DNA of 64,000 nt. Origin: Aureimonas sp. ME7 (GTDB lineage: Bacteria; Pseudomonadota; Alphaproteobacteria; Rhizobiales; Rhizobiaceae). A program made the position numbers and the translations under genes. The notes under the pieces were generated by a model. That model worked only from the letters and a program-made list of their open reading frames with translations, did not search any database and had not been told where the DNA came from. Below, piece after piece: positions 1-8,793 of the stretch. Position 1 is the stretch's first letter. Each line of letters opens with the position of its first letter. The stretch is taken from positions 62,001 to 126,000 of the forward strand of contig NZ_CAJCKW010000005.1 in the NCBI RefSeq assembly GCF_903970965.1, read 5' to 3'.

Positions 1-1224
1 CCCGTCTTCGACATCGGCCTCGTGAGCTGGGCGGACACGTGGGTCGGCTATGTCTACGGGCTGGAAGTCACCGTTCTCGACATCGCGATGCTGGCCGCCT
101 TCTTCGCGTTTCGCGGTTCCCCGCTTCCGCTCTGGCTCAAACTGCCGGCGCTCGTCTTCGGCCTCGCGCTCGCGCTTTCGATGGGGCAGGCGGACGAGCC
201 GATGGCCGCCTTCTTCGGGGTCTGGCAATACGCCCGCATGGTGCTCCTGATGATCGTGGTGGCACATGCCTGCCGCGCGGACCAAGACGTCGCCCCGCGC
301 ATCCTGCTCGGCATGGTGGTCGGCATCGGCGTCCAGCTCGCCGTATCGCTGGAGCAGCGTTTGTTTCTCGGCTTCACGCAGGCGCGCGGGCTCTTCGTCC
401 ACCAGAACACGCTCGGCATGATCGCGCACATGGTTCTGGTGCCGCACCTCGCCATGCTCCTTCATCGCGGCACCAGCCATTCCAGCACGTTCCGAAACCT
501 CGTGGGCGTCGGCGCCGCTGCCTCCGTCGCGATCCTCACCGCCTCGCGCGGCACGATCGGCATGGCAGCCGCCGGGATGGCGCTGACCTATGGGGCGCTC
601 GCCTTGTCGCACCTGACCCTGCGCAAGATCGCCTTCGCCGGCTCGGCCGCGCTGGTTCTCGTCGTCGCCGGGCCGCTCGCCTATTCGACGCTGGAAAACC
701 GCTTCCACGCCGCCCCCTTGCGAGAGGACGTCTACGACGAGCGCGCCGCCTTCGCCGCCTCGGCCAAGGCGATCGTGGCGGACCATCCGTTCGGCGTCGG
801 CACCAACCACTATGTCCACATCGCGCGCGACGAGGGCTATTCGTACCGGGCGGGCGTGGCGCGCGGCAGCCGCGAGAGCCTCGTCCACAATGCGTTCTGG
901 CTGACGGCGGCGGAAGCCGGCTGGTTCGGCATGGCCGCCTTCATCGCCATGCTGGCGACGCCGCTCGTCACCGCTCTCGTCGTCGGCTGGCGCGTGCGCG
1001 GCACGTTCGGCGGGCACCTGATCTTCGGGCTCGGCCTGTCGCTGGTGCCGGTCTATCTCCAATCGCTCTACGAATGGGTGATCTACGCCCGCGAGGTGCA
1101 ATATGTGCTGTTCACCACGATGGGAATGACCTTCGGCCTCGCGCTCGCCGCGCAGGCCCATCTTCGCAAAACGGCCGCCGCAGCGCCACACGAGGCGCCC
1201 GGCGCGGCGCGGGTTCCGGCATGA
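1..1224 (+). CDS. O-antigen ligase/polymerase-like membrane protein (5' partial)
   Basis: A polytopic membrane protein of the O-antigen ligase/Wzy type, which joins or polymerises lipid-linked glycans at the periplasmic face of the inner membrane. About ten hydrophobic segments are visible, with a large loop around residues 235-305 rich in Arg, His and Tyr (including RESLVHN), as in the Wzy_C/O-antigen ligase family. The frame is open to the first base of the window, so the true start lies upstream; a GTG at 22 is the first internal start and is less likely. The 3' end overlaps the next gene by ATGA at 1221, so the two are translationally coupled. Ligase versus polymerase cannot be decided from sequence alone. 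Confidence 0.8.
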   Translation, partial: PVFDIGLVSWADTWVGYVYGLEVTVLDIAMLAAFFAFRGSPLPLWLKLPALVFGLALALSMGQADEPMAAFFGVWQYARMVLLMIVVAHACRADQDVAPRILLGMVVGIGVQLAVSLEQRLFLGFTQARGLFVHQNTLGMIAHMVLVPHLAMLLHRGTSHSSTFRNLVGVGAAASVAILTASRGTIGMAAAGMALTYGALALSHLTLRKIAFAGSAALVLVVAGPLAYSTLENRFHAAPLREDVYDERAAFAASAKAIVADHPFGVGTNHYVHIARDEGYSYRAGVARGSRESLVHNAFWLTAAEAGWFGMAAFIAMLATPLVTALVVGWRVRGTFGGHLIFGLGLSLVPVYLQSLYEWVIYAREVQYVLFTTMGMTFGLALAAQAHLRKTAAAAPHEAPGAARVPA

Positions 1225-2447
1225 CGAACGAACCGCCCAGGCCCGCGATTCCGCTCGGCTATTTCCTCAACACCTACCCGGCGCCCAGCGCGACCTTCAT
1301 CCGCAACGAGATCGAGGCGCTGGAAGCCCTCGGCCACCGGGTCTCGCGCTTCGCCGTCCGCCGTTTCCCCGGCGCCCTGGTGGACCCGGCCGACCTGCGC
1401 GAACAGCGGGCGACGACCTATCTCATGGAGGGGTCCAAGGCGAACCTGATCGCATCGGGCCTGCGGGAACTCCTGACCCGCCCCCTCGCCTTCGCCAAGG
1501 GGCTCGGGGCAGCGCTCGGCCTCCTGCGGCAGGCGCGAGGCGGCGTGCTGCGCCATGCGGCTTATCTTCTCCAGGCGGCCAGCCTGCGCCAGAAGGCGGC
1601 GCGTCTCGGCATCGCCCACATCCATTCGCACTACGGGACGAACCCGGCGGCCGTCGCGATGCTCTGCCGTACGCTCGGCGGCCCGAGCTACAGCTTCACC
1701 GCGCACGGGCCGGACGAGTTCGTAGGGGCCGAAGGCCATGGCTTCCGCACCAAGATCGAGCGGAGCGCCTTCACCGTGGCGATCACCGACCACGCCCGCG
1801 CCCTTCTGGAAGGGCTGGCGCGGAAGGAGGATCGCGGGCGGATCGTGACGGTGCGCTGCGGGCTCGACCTGCCGCGCTTCCAGCCGGCGCCGCCGGTGGA
1901 GGCCGGCAACCGGGTGCTGGTCTGCGTCGGTCGGCTTTGCCCGGCCAAGGGGCAGGTCCACATTCCCGCTGCCGTAGCGGCCTTGACGGCGACGCTGCCG
2001 GACATCCGGGTGCTCCTCGTCGGCGACGGGGAAAGCCGGCCGCAGGTCGAGCGGGCGATCGCCGAGCACGGCGTCGGGGAACAGGTGATCCTCCACGGTT
2101 GGGCGCGGGGCGACGAGGTGCGCGCGCTTCTCGCCTCCTCGCGCGCGCTGCTCCTGCCGAGCTACGCGGAAGGATTGCCGATCGTCATCATGGAAGCCTT
2201 CGCGCTGGGACGACCGGTCATCACCACGACGATCGCCGGCATTCCGGAACTCGTCGACGACAGCTGCGGCTGGCTGATCCCGCCGGGCGACGTGGCCGCG
2301 CTGACCCGCGCGATGGAGGCCGCGCTCCGGGCCGACCTCGCCGAGCTTTCGCGCATGGGTCTCGCGGGGCGGGCCCGCGTGGAGCGCCTGCACGACCGCA
2401 ACGCGCAAGGCGCGGCGCTGTCGCGCCACTTCGCCGAGCGAACCTGA
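1221..2447 (+). CDS. Family 4-like GT-B glycosyltransferase
   Basis: A 408-residue cytoplasmic glycosyltransferase of the group 1 (GT4-like) GT-B fold, probably adding a sugar to an exopolysaccharide or O-antigen intermediate. The N-terminal domain begins with the substrate-loop motif around YFLNTYPAPSATFIRNEI. The C-terminal nucleotide-sugar domain carries VGRLCPAKGQ and the E-x7-E motif in EGLPIVIMEAFALG. The ATG at 1221 overlaps the stop of the ligase-like gene, which fixes the start and implies an operon. It ends three bases before the convergent minus-strand GT2 gene, so two polysaccharide operons meet here. The sugar donor is unknown. Confidence 0.88.
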   Translation: MTNEPPRPAIPLGYFLNTYPAPSATFIRNEIEALEALGHRVSRFAVRRFPGALVDPADLREQRATTYLMEGSKANLIASGLRELLTRPLAFAKGLGAALGLLRQARGGVLRHAAYLLQAASLRQKAARLGIAHIHSHYGTNPAAVAMLCRTLGGPSYSFTAHGPDEFVGAEGHGFRTKIERSAFTVAITDHARALLEGLARKEDRGRIVTVRCGLDLPRFQPAPPVEAGNRVLVCVGRLCPAKGQVHIPAAVAALTATLPDIRVLLVGDGESRPQVERAIAEHGVGEQVILHGWARGDEVRALLASSRALLLPSYAEGLPIVIMEAFALGRPVITTTIAGIPELVDDSCGWLIPPGDVAALTRAMEAALRADLAELSRMGLAGRARVERLHDRNAQGAALSRHFAERT

Positions 2448-2450
2448 CGC

Positions 2451-3434
2451 TCACTTGTACTCGATAAGGGCCCCCCGCCCGCGCCCCGACAACCGGTGGA
2501 GATGGAAGCGCAGGGCGCCCTGCGCTTCGGGAAACTTCGCCAGCGTCTGGAACAAGGCGCGAGTCCAGGCACCCTCGCCCCGGTCGCGCAACGCCAGCCG
2601 GGCGACCTGCAGCGGGTAGACGAGAGCCGCCAGCCCGAAGGCCGGATGCACGACAGGAGCCGCAAGCACGATCAGCGCGGGCAGCACTAGACCCCAGGCG
2701 AGCGCCCGCCGCGCCTCATGGCGCCAGATCCCGAAGGGCGAGCCGACATGGCGCGCCGCCACCTCGGCAAAGGCATGGCCGCCGCGCACCATGCGCCGCC
2801 ACCATTGCGAGAAGCGCGTGATCGCCGCATCGTGCGAGGTCATCTCGGCATCGATCCGTTGGATCGTCCAGCCCGCCGCCCGCAGGCGCACGCAAAGCTC
2901 GGGCTCCTCGCCGGCGATCAGATCGGGCGCATAGCCGCCCGCCGCGCGCAAGGGTTCCGCCCGCATGAGGCAATCGCCGCCGATCGCCAGCGCCTCGCCG
3001 ACGGGCGTATCCCATTCCGCGTCGCAAAGCCGGTTGTAGACCGTCTGCTCGGGGTGGATCTCGCGCCGACGCCCCGCCACGGCCGCGACTTGAGGATGGG
3101 CCGCGAGGAAGCCGGCTGCCGCTTCGATCCAGCCCGGCGCCAACCGGCAATCGCCGTCCACGAACTGGACGAAGCGGAGATCGGGCAGAAGACGTTCCAG
3201 CTCGGCCAATCCGGCGTTGCGGGCGCGCGCCGCCGTGAACGGGCGGGAAAGGTCGAGTTCCACGACGGCGACGCCATGAGCGCGGGCTGCTTCCCGGCTC
3301 CCGTCCGTCGAGCCGGAATCGACATAGACGGCGCGCGCCGTGAGATCGCCGAGGGAATCCAAACAAGCCAGAAACCGCTCGCCCTCGTTGCGCCCGATGA
3401 CGACGACGCCGATGCCCTCCGCCCGGACGCTCAC
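2451..3434 (-). CDS. Family 2 glycosyltransferase (GT-A) with C-terminal membrane segments
   Basis: A 327-residue GT2 enzyme. The GT-A core shows GVVVIGRNEGERF at the N-terminus, YVDSGSTDGS, and the metal-binding DGD motif in QFVDGDCRL. A later GEEPEL matches the acceptor-binding ED/EE region, and QWWRRMVRGG resembles the family QxxRW motif. One or two hydrophobic stretches follow at about residues 245-285, so it is probably membrane-anchored. The GTG start at 3434 overlaps the upstream flippase stop (TGGTGA), which favours translational coupling over the longer open frame. It is the last gene of the minus-strand polysaccharide operon. Its sugar specificity is unknown. Confidence 0.85.
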   Translation of the reverse strand: MSVRAEGIGVVVIGRNEGERFLACLDSLGDLTARAVYVDSGSTDGSREAARAHGVAVVELDLSRPFTAARARNAGLAELERLLPDLRFVQFVDGDCRLAPGWIEAAAGFLAAHPQVAAVAGRRREIHPEQTVYNRLCDAEWDTPVGEALAIGGDCLMRAEPLRAAGGYAPDLIAGEEPELCVRLRAAGWTIQRIDAEMTSHDAAITRFSQWWRRMVRGGHAFAEVAARHVGSPFGIWRHEARRALAWGLVLPALIVLAAPVVHPAFGLAALVYPLQVARLALRDRGEGAWTRALFQTLAKFPEAQGALRFHLHRLSGRGRGALIEYK

Positions 3435-4765
3435 CACGCCATCCCGCTGAAGGCGGTGCCGTATCCCAGCTGCCAGCGGACCGCGCTCGCCAGCGCCAGG
3501 GTGCCGAAGAGGAGCAGCGTCGCCAGGAGGTCCTGCCCGAGGAAGGGCAGGCGCTCGCGGATCTGGCCGGCGGCGATCACCAGATAGCGCGGCAGATCCG
3601 CGAGCGCGATCACCACGATCACCCCGCCGAGGCCCACCGTGCCCCAGGTCACCGTCAGCCCGAGTGCGAGGCACAGGAGCTTGGCGAGATTGCCCCCCGC
3701 CCCCCAGAGCGGGCGGCCGACACCCAGAAGGACGTATTCGTTGAGCGAGCAGAGAACGGCGACGAAGGCGCCGAGCAGCAGGACCGACAGCATCCAGCCG
3801 GCCTGCACATAGCGCGCGTCGTAGACGAGATCGACCGCGACGTCGGCGAAGGCCGCGCCGAGGCCGATCGCGGCCGCGCAGGCGATCAGGAGCTTGCGGC
3901 GGATCGGCACGAGATGCGCGTGCAGGAGGGCGCGCGGCAGGTCGCGCTCGCCCGAGATCAGCGGAAACAGGAGCGAGTGCCCGAGGCGCCCGGCGAGCGC
4001 CGCGGGAAGCTCGGCGATGTTGCGCGCGATGCCGTAGACGCCGAGCACCGCCAGCGGAATGGCCTGCCCGAGGAACAGCTTGTCGACGCTGGCGCAGGCG
4101 AAGGACAGGAGCGAGGCGATGTAGATCCAGCGCCCGAAGGACAGGATCCGCCCGGCATGGTCGCGGTTCCACTCGAAGCGCACGGCCGCTTCGGGCAGGA
4201 AGAACGTCGCCACCGTGCGAACGCCCGTCGCCACCACCGTCGCATAGATCAGGGACCAGATCGTCGGGCTGATCAGCGCGAAGCCGACCACGAACACGAC
4301 CCCGACCGCGTCCATGGCGAGGTCGAACAGGTTGAGCGCGACGACGCGCAGACGCCGCTGCAGGAGATAGATCGAGATCGACGAAGCGCCCAGAAGCGGT
4401 ATGCTGAGCGCGGCGATCTCGAACGCCGTCGTCGGCAGGCCGTAGAGCCGGGACAAGGGCGTCGCGGCCGCGAAGAAGATCGCGAACAGAAACAGGCCGC
4501 GCAGGAGCTGGATGGTCCAGGCCGTATCGCGAAAGGCCCTGTCGCCGCCGTTCGGGCTGTGGACGATGTTCTGCCCGATGCCGACGTCGGACAGAAGCTC
4601 CAGGCCGTTGCGCAGCGTGTTGATGATCAGCATCACGCCGAACACTTCCGGTGCCACGAGCCGGGACAGGACGACGTTCGAGCCGAAGCGCAGGACCGTC
4701 GACACGCCGTAGGTGCCGACGGTCCAGGCGGTGCCGCGCAGGACGAACTTTTCCGAAAGGTTCAC
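3431..4765 (-). CDS. Polysaccharide flippase of the MOP superfamily (Wzx-like)
   Basis: A 444-residue integral membrane protein with about 12-14 hydrophobic segments. It resembles lipopolysaccharide/teichoic-acid type exporters of the MOP superfamily, which move undecaprenyl-linked oligosaccharides across the inner membrane. The N-terminal pattern (LRGTAWTVGTYGVSTVLRFG, then LSRLVAPEVFGVM) is typical of this group. The GTG start at 4765 overlaps the acyltransferase stop as GTGA, and the 3' end overlaps the GT2 start, so it sits in the middle of a tightly coupled operon. With the ligase-like gene at the left edge, it suggests a Wzx/Wzy-type assembly route. The exact glycan is not inferable. 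Confidence 0.88.
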   Translation of the reverse strand: MNLSEKFVLRGTAWTVGTYGVSTVLRFGSNVVLSRLVAPEVFGVMLIINTLRNGLELLSDVGIGQNIVHSPNGGDRAFRDTAWTIQLLRGLFLFAIFFAAATPLSRLYGLPTTAFEIAALSIPLLGASSISIYLLQRRLRVVALNLFDLAMDAVGVVFVVGFALISPTIWSLIYATVVATGVRTVATFFLPEAAVRFEWNRDHAGRILSFGRWIYIASLLSFACASVDKLFLGQAIPLAVLGVYGIARNIAELPAALAGRLGHSLLFPLISGERDLPRALLHAHLVPIRRKLLIACAAAIGLGAAFADVAVDLVYDARYVQAGWMLSVLLLGAFVAVLCSLNEYVLLGVGRPLWGAGGNLAKLLCLALGLTVTWGTVGLGGVIVVIALADLPRYLVIAAGQIRERLPFLGQDLLATLLLFGTLALASAVRWQLGYGTAFSGMAW

Positions 4766-5886
4766 GATCGCGCGCCCTCTTCGCGCAGGGCGAGGCGAAC
4801 GGCGGGCGTGGGCGCCTTGCGTCGGCGCCGAAGCGCCTGGAACAAGGGCTTCTCGATCCGTTCGAACGCGAGTTGCCCCGCGACCCAGGACAGGAGGATG
4901 GCGAAGGCCACCGCGAGCCCGCCGCCATGCGGCATGCCCGCGACGAAGACGAGGCCGAGAAGGGCGATGTCGAGAAGAAGGTTGTGGAGGAGATAGACCG
5001 AATAGGACCCGTCCCCCAGCGGCGACAGGCGGGCGAAGAGGCGTGGCAGGCCCCTGCCGATCTCGCGCCGGACGAGGCCGAAGACGAGGCAGGTGCTGGG
5101 GATCCCCCACAGGATCACGGTCGGAATGTCGGGAAGCCCGGCGGCGATCCCTGCCGCGAACCCGACGACCCCGAGGAGAAGCACGAGATCGCCGACCCAG
5201 GCGGGAATGCGCCACGTCATCAGCGCCTTGGCGACCCAGACGCCGGCCAGGAACTCGAGCAGCAGCGGGTTGGTGACGACCTGCCAGAACGATCCGGACA
5301 GATCGAACGCGATGCCGGAAGCGATCATCGCCAGAAGCGCCAGCGTCAGCGCCGGCAAGGACAGAACCACCGGCAGCGCGATGCAAAGGCCGAAAACGAG
5401 GTAGAAATACACCTCGTAGGACAGGGTCCAGCCCGGCCCGATGATGGCCGCCGAACTTCCCGGCCAAAGCGCCAGGGCCGGCAGGACGCTCCGCCATTCC
5501 AGCCCCACGGTTCGGAACACGAGGACATGGAACAGGAGATAGAGCGAGGCGTAGAGCCAGTAGACCGGATAGATCCGCTCGAAGCGATGGCGCAGGAACG
5601 CCAGCGCGCCGCCTCCGGCCTGCGACCGGCCCGCCGTCGCATAGACCATGATGAAGCCGCTGATGACGAAGAAGACGTGGACCCCCGCCTCGCCGGCGAC
5701 CGACAGGGCGAGCAGGCGATCATAGGCCGGCCCGAGGAACCCGTGATGTCGCCCCGCGATGCCGCCATGGTAGACCACGACGACGAGGGCCGCGACGAAG
5801 CGCAGGGTCTGGATCGAGGCGAGCGAGCGTCCCGGCATCAGGAGCGGGGCCCGCTCCCTCGCCATTCGGGTCCCGGCCGCGCTCAT
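4762..5886 (-). CDS. Membrane acyltransferase of the acyltransferase 3 (OafA-like) family
   Basis: A 374-residue membrane protein of the acyltransferase 3 family, whose members add acetyl or similar groups to sugars. The family signature is visible early: SIQTLRFVAALVVVVYHGG, with the conserved R in LRF and His in YHGG, followed by GVHVFFVISGFIM and then FLRHRFERIYPVYW. About ten membrane segments follow, and the C-terminus is short and basic. The ATG at 5886 overlaps the GT25 stop (ATGA). Its place among glycosyltransferases and a flippase suggests it decorates the polysaccharide made by this block, which is inference from context. Confidence 0.9.
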   Translation of the reverse strand: MSAAGTRMARERAPLLMPGRSLASIQTLRFVAALVVVVYHGGIAGRHHGFLGPAYDRLLALSVAGEAGVHVFFVISGFIMVYATAGRSQAGGGALAFLRHRFERIYPVYWLYASLYLLFHVLVFRTVGLEWRSVLPALALWPGSSAAIIGPGWTLSYEVYFYLVFGLCIALPVVLSLPALTLALLAMIASGIAFDLSGSFWQVVTNPLLLEFLAGVWVAKALMTWRIPAWVGDLVLLLGVVGFAAGIAAGLPDIPTVILWGIPSTCLVFGLVRREIGRGLPRLFARLSPLGDGSYSVYLLHNLLLDIALLGLVFVAGMPHGGGLAVAFAILLSWVAGQLAFERIEKPLFQALRRRRKAPTPAVRLALREEGARS

Positions 5887-6587
5887 CGCCCCGCACCGGC
5901 GTGGCGCAGGCCATCCTTGGCGCGGCGGGCAAGGCGCATCGCGCCGGCGAGCGCGGGCATCCGGTCGAACCATTTGAGCGCTCCGATATCGGTTCGCGAC
6001 GCCCGCTGGTGCGCGAGCGGGGGCATCAAGGCGTAGGTGCGGAACCCCTCCTGCCGCCGCGCGATGTTGAGCGCGCCGTCGATCGGCATGACGCCGCCGT
6101 CGGGATGGCCGCGCTCGCGGGCGAGAAAGCGCGCGGCGGCCGCCGCCAGCCGCTCCAGCGCGCACCCGTTCACGGCGTAGCAATGGAGGCCAATGAACTC
6201 GGCGTCCGGCGCGATGGCGACGAGGCCGGTCTCGCGCCACTCGCGCCGTACGCTCGGGTGCTGCATGTGGCCGAGATAGAGGATGTCCCAGTCCGGCGGC
6301 AGTGGTGCGGCATCGAACTCGGCGACACGCCCGCCGCGATCGAAGGCGACGTCGTCCTCCATGACGAGGATGGAGGCGCAGCCGACGGAGCGCCGCCAGA
6401 GTTCGAGATGGCTGAGATAGGCGCCGTGCTCGCCGATCGAGGAAAAGCCGCCCGTCTCGACGGGCCGCGTCGCGGCGACGAACTCGGCGCTTGCCCCGAT
6501 CCGGCCGAGTTCCGCTTCCGTCTCGGAGCGACGGTCGGTGCGCTCGCGAAGATTGATCACGAAACGGCGCTCGAACGCGTTCAGCAT
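5883..6587 (-). CDS. Glycosyltransferase family 25 (LPS-type)
   Basis: A 234-residue cytoplasmic GT25 enzyme related to the lipooligosaccharide galactosyltransferases. Visible motifs are FVINLRERTDRR at the N-terminus, GEHGAYLSHLELWRR, and the acidic VMEDDVAF that would bind metal and nucleotide sugar. It is the first gene of a four-gene minus-strand operon and has a purine-rich GGAGACAGGA immediately before the ATG at 6587. The region 6588-6748 upstream must hold the operon promoter, although no clear -35/-10 pair stands out. The acceptor and donor sugars are not known. Confidence 0.88.
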   Translation of the reverse strand: MLNAFERRFVINLRERTDRRSETEAELGRIGASAEFVAATRPVETGGFSSIGEHGAYLSHLELWRRSVGCASILVMEDDVAFDRGGRVAEFDAAPLPPDWDILYLGHMQHPSVRREWRETGLVAIAPDAEFIGLHCYAVNGCALERLAAAAARFLARERGHPDGGVMPIDGALNIARRQEGFRTYALMPPLAHQRASRTDIGALKWFDRMPALAGAMRLARRAKDGLRHAGAGR

Positions 6588-6693
6588 TCCTGTCTCCGAT
6601 CGGGCGAACGATGCCGGTGTTTAACACAACCTGGACATCAATCCCCTACGGAACGCCGACACGAATGCTTTAACGGTCGATAACCTTAACAGA

Positions 6694-6731
6694 GATCGCC
6701 TTGGACTCGGGAAGTAGGAACCAAGGCGATC
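6694..6731. terminator. Perfect 11-bp inverted repeat downstream of the aminotransferase gene
   Basis: GATCGCCTTGG at 6694-6704 is exactly complementary to CCAAGGCGATC at 6721-6731, with a 16-base loop. It lies 18 bases beyond the stop of the minus-strand aminotransferase and upstream of the GT25 operon. It may end aminotransferase transcripts, but no T-run follows on that strand, so a regulatory role is also possible. Confidence 0.5.
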
Positions 6732-6748
6732 GATATCGACGATTTGAA

Positions 6749-8089
6749 CTATACTGTCGCGCCGATCGCCTCGCCGAGCGTGCGGACCATCTCGTCGATC
6801 TGCGCCTCCTCCACGATCAGCGGCGGCGACAGCGCGATGATGTCGCCGGTGACGCGGATCAGGAGCCCCTTCTCGAAGCAGCGGACGAAGACGTCGTAGG
6901 CGCGCGTTCCGGGAGAGGCGTCGCGCGAGGACAATTCGATGCCGGCGACCAGGCCGATGGTGCGGATGTCGATCACGTTCGGCTGGTCCCGCAGCGAATG
7001 CATCGCCGTTTCCCAGGCCGCTTCGAGGCTTGCCGCGCGCGTCAGCAGCCCTTCCCGCTCGTAGATGTCGAGGGTGGCTATGCCGGCGGCGCAAGCGGCC
7101 GGGTGGCCGGAATAGGTGTAGCCGTGGAAAAGCTCGATCGCCCCTTCCGGCCCGCGCATCATGGCGTCGTGAACGGCGCGGCTCGCGAACACGGCGCCCA
7201 TCGGCAGGACACCGTTGGTCAGGCCCTTGGCGGTGGTGACGAGATCGGGAACGACGCCGAAATGGTCGGTCGCGAAGGGCGAGCCGAGGCGCCCGAAGCC
7301 GGAGATCACCTCGTCGAAAATCAGGAGGATGCCGTGACGCGTGGCGATCTCGCGCAGGCGCTCGAGGTATCCCTCCGGCGGCAGGAGAACGCCGGTGGAG
7401 CCCGCCACGGGCTCGACGATCACGGCGGCGATCGTTTCCGCGCCATGAAGCGCCACCAGCCGCTCCAGATCGTCCGCGAGCTCGGCTCCGTGCTCGGGCA
7501 GGCCGCCCCGCGTGAAGGCGTTGCGCGAAGCGTCGTGCGTGTGGCGCAGGTGGTCAGTGCCCGGCAGCTGCGGGAAGACGCGCCGGTTGTTGACGAGGCC
7601 GCCGACGGAGATGCCGCCGAAGCCGACGCCGTGATAGCCCCGCTCGCGTCCGATCAGGCGCGTGCGCGTCCCCTGCCCGATGGCGCGCTGGTAGGCGATC
7701 GCGATCTTCAGCGCCGTGTCGACCGATTCCGAGCCCGAACCCGTGAAGAAGACGCGGTCGAGCTTGGCGCCCGCCGGCCCCGGCGCGATCGAGGCGAGGC
7801 GTTCGGCGAACTCGAAGGCGATCGGGTGGCCCATCTGGAAGGACGGTGCGTAGTCCAGCGTCATCAGCTGGCTTTCCACCGCGCTCGCGATCTCGCGCCG
7901 GCCGTGCCCGGCGTTGACGCACCAGAGGCCCGCCGTCCCGTCCAGAACCGGGCGCCCTTCCATGTCGGCGTAGTGCATGCCGCTGGCGCTCGCCAGAAGG
8001 CGCGGCGCCTTCTTGAACTGCCGGTTGGCGGTGAACGGCATCCAGTAGCTGTCGAGGGCGGGCTGGTTGGAACGGGAATGGAAGGTCAT
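6749..8089 (-). CDS. Class III (omega) aminotransferase, putrescine/beta-alanine:pyruvate type
   Basis: A 446-residue PLP enzyme of the class III aminotransferase family, close in pattern to omega-amino acid or putrescine:pyruvate aminotransferases (SpuC/beta-alanine type). Motifs include the PLP phosphate site GSGSESVDTALKIA (about 117-130), the cofactor Asp in FDEVISGFGR (D259), and the Schiff-base lysine in TTAKGLTNG (K288). It would transfer a terminal amino group to pyruvate, producing an aldehyde for the nearby dehydrogenase. I take the ATG at 8089 with AGGAG eight bases upstream; a GTG one codon earlier is an alternative. It is divergent from an XRE-cupin regulator that probably controls it. 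The exact amine is inferred from context. Confidence 0.88.
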   Translation of the reverse strand: MTFHSRSNQPALDSYWMPFTANRQFKKAPRLLASASGMHYADMEGRPVLDGTAGLWCVNAGHGRREIASAVESQLMTLDYAPSFQMGHPIAFEFAERLASIAPGPAGAKLDRVFFTGSGSESVDTALKIAIAYQRAIGQGTRTRLIGRERGYHGVGFGGISVGGLVNNRRVFPQLPGTDHLRHTHDASRNAFTRGGLPEHGAELADDLERLVALHGAETIAAVIVEPVAGSTGVLLPPEGYLERLREIATRHGILLIFDEVISGFGRLGSPFATDHFGVVPDLVTTAKGLTNGVLPMGAVFASRAVHDAMMRGPEGAIELFHGYTYSGHPAACAAGIATLDIYEREGLLTRAASLEAAWETAMHSLRDQPNVIDIRTIGLVAGIELSSRDASPGTRAYDVFVRCFEKGLLIRVTGDIIALSPPLIVEEAQIDEMVRTLGEAIGATV

Positions 8090-8232
8090 CACGGCAGCTC
8101 CTGAGAAGGCTGGCGGTTAAGGAAGCCTGCCTGTCCTCGCACAACAAGTCCTTTTCTCCGTTCGTGCAAATCGTTGACAAGGTTGCGCGACGCGGCGAAC
8201 CGTTGCGGATATCGAACAGGAGAAACACTTCG

Positions 8233-8787
8233 GTGACTGACGAGATCGATATCGGCGGCCGGTTGCGCCACCTCCGGCTGGCGCGCGGGCTTTCCCAGAG
8301 GCAGCTCGCTCGCGCGGCCGGCGTCACCAATTCGACGGTCTCGCTGATCGAGGCGAACGCCACCAACCCGTCCGTCGGGGCGCTGAAGCGCATCCTCGAC
8401 GGCATTCCGATCGGGCTCGCGGAGTTCTTCGCGATGGAGCCCGATGCCCCGCGCAAGGTCTTCTACCAATCGGAGGAGCTAGTGGAGATCGGCAAGGGCT
8501 CGATCTCCTACCGGCAGGTCGGCGACAACCTCTTCGGCCGCGCCCTGCAAATCCTGAAGGAGCGATATCTACCCGGCGCCGACACCGGCAAGGTTCCGCT
8601 GGTCCACGACGGCGAGGAAGGGGGGGTCGTCCTCGCCGGGCGGCTGGAGGTGACGGTCGAGGACGAGCGGCGCATCCTCGGGCCGGGAGACGCCTATTAT
8701 TTCGAAAGCCGGCGGCCCCACCGCTTCCGCTGCGTGGGGCCGAACCCTTGCGAGGTGGTCAGCGCCTGTACGCCGCCGACCTTCTGA
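8233..8787 (+). CDS. XRE-family regulator with C-terminal cupin (PuuR-like)
   Basis: A 184-residue regulator. Residues about 8-62 form an XRE helix-turn-helix (LRLARGLSQRQLARAAGV, then STVSLIEA), and residues about 105-180 form a cupin (LVHDGEEGGVVLAGRLEVTV, then GPGDAYYFESRRPHRF) that would sense a small ligand. The architecture matches PuuR-type repressors of polyamine catabolism, consistent with the divergent aminotransferase and the flanking polyamine-like genes. The GTG at 8233 is preferred because AGGAG lies ten bases before it; the longer upstream frame has no matching site. The 143-base divergent region with the aminotransferase should contain its operator. Confidence 0.85.
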   Translation: MTDEIDIGGRLRHLRLARGLSQRQLARAAGVTNSTVSLIEANATNPSVGALKRILDGIPIGLAEFFAMEPDAPRKVFYQSEELVEIGKGSISYRQVGDNLFGRALQILKERYLPGADTGKVPLVHDGEEGGVVLAGRLEVTVEDERRILGPGDAYYFESRRPHRFRCVGPNPCEVVSACTPPTF

Positions 8788-8793
8788 CGGCGA

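Noticed and set aside
39-1220. The long N-terminal extension of the glycosyltransferase frame
   Set aside because: It reads the ligase-like gene in another frame; the ATG at 1221 overlapping that gene's stop is the proper start.
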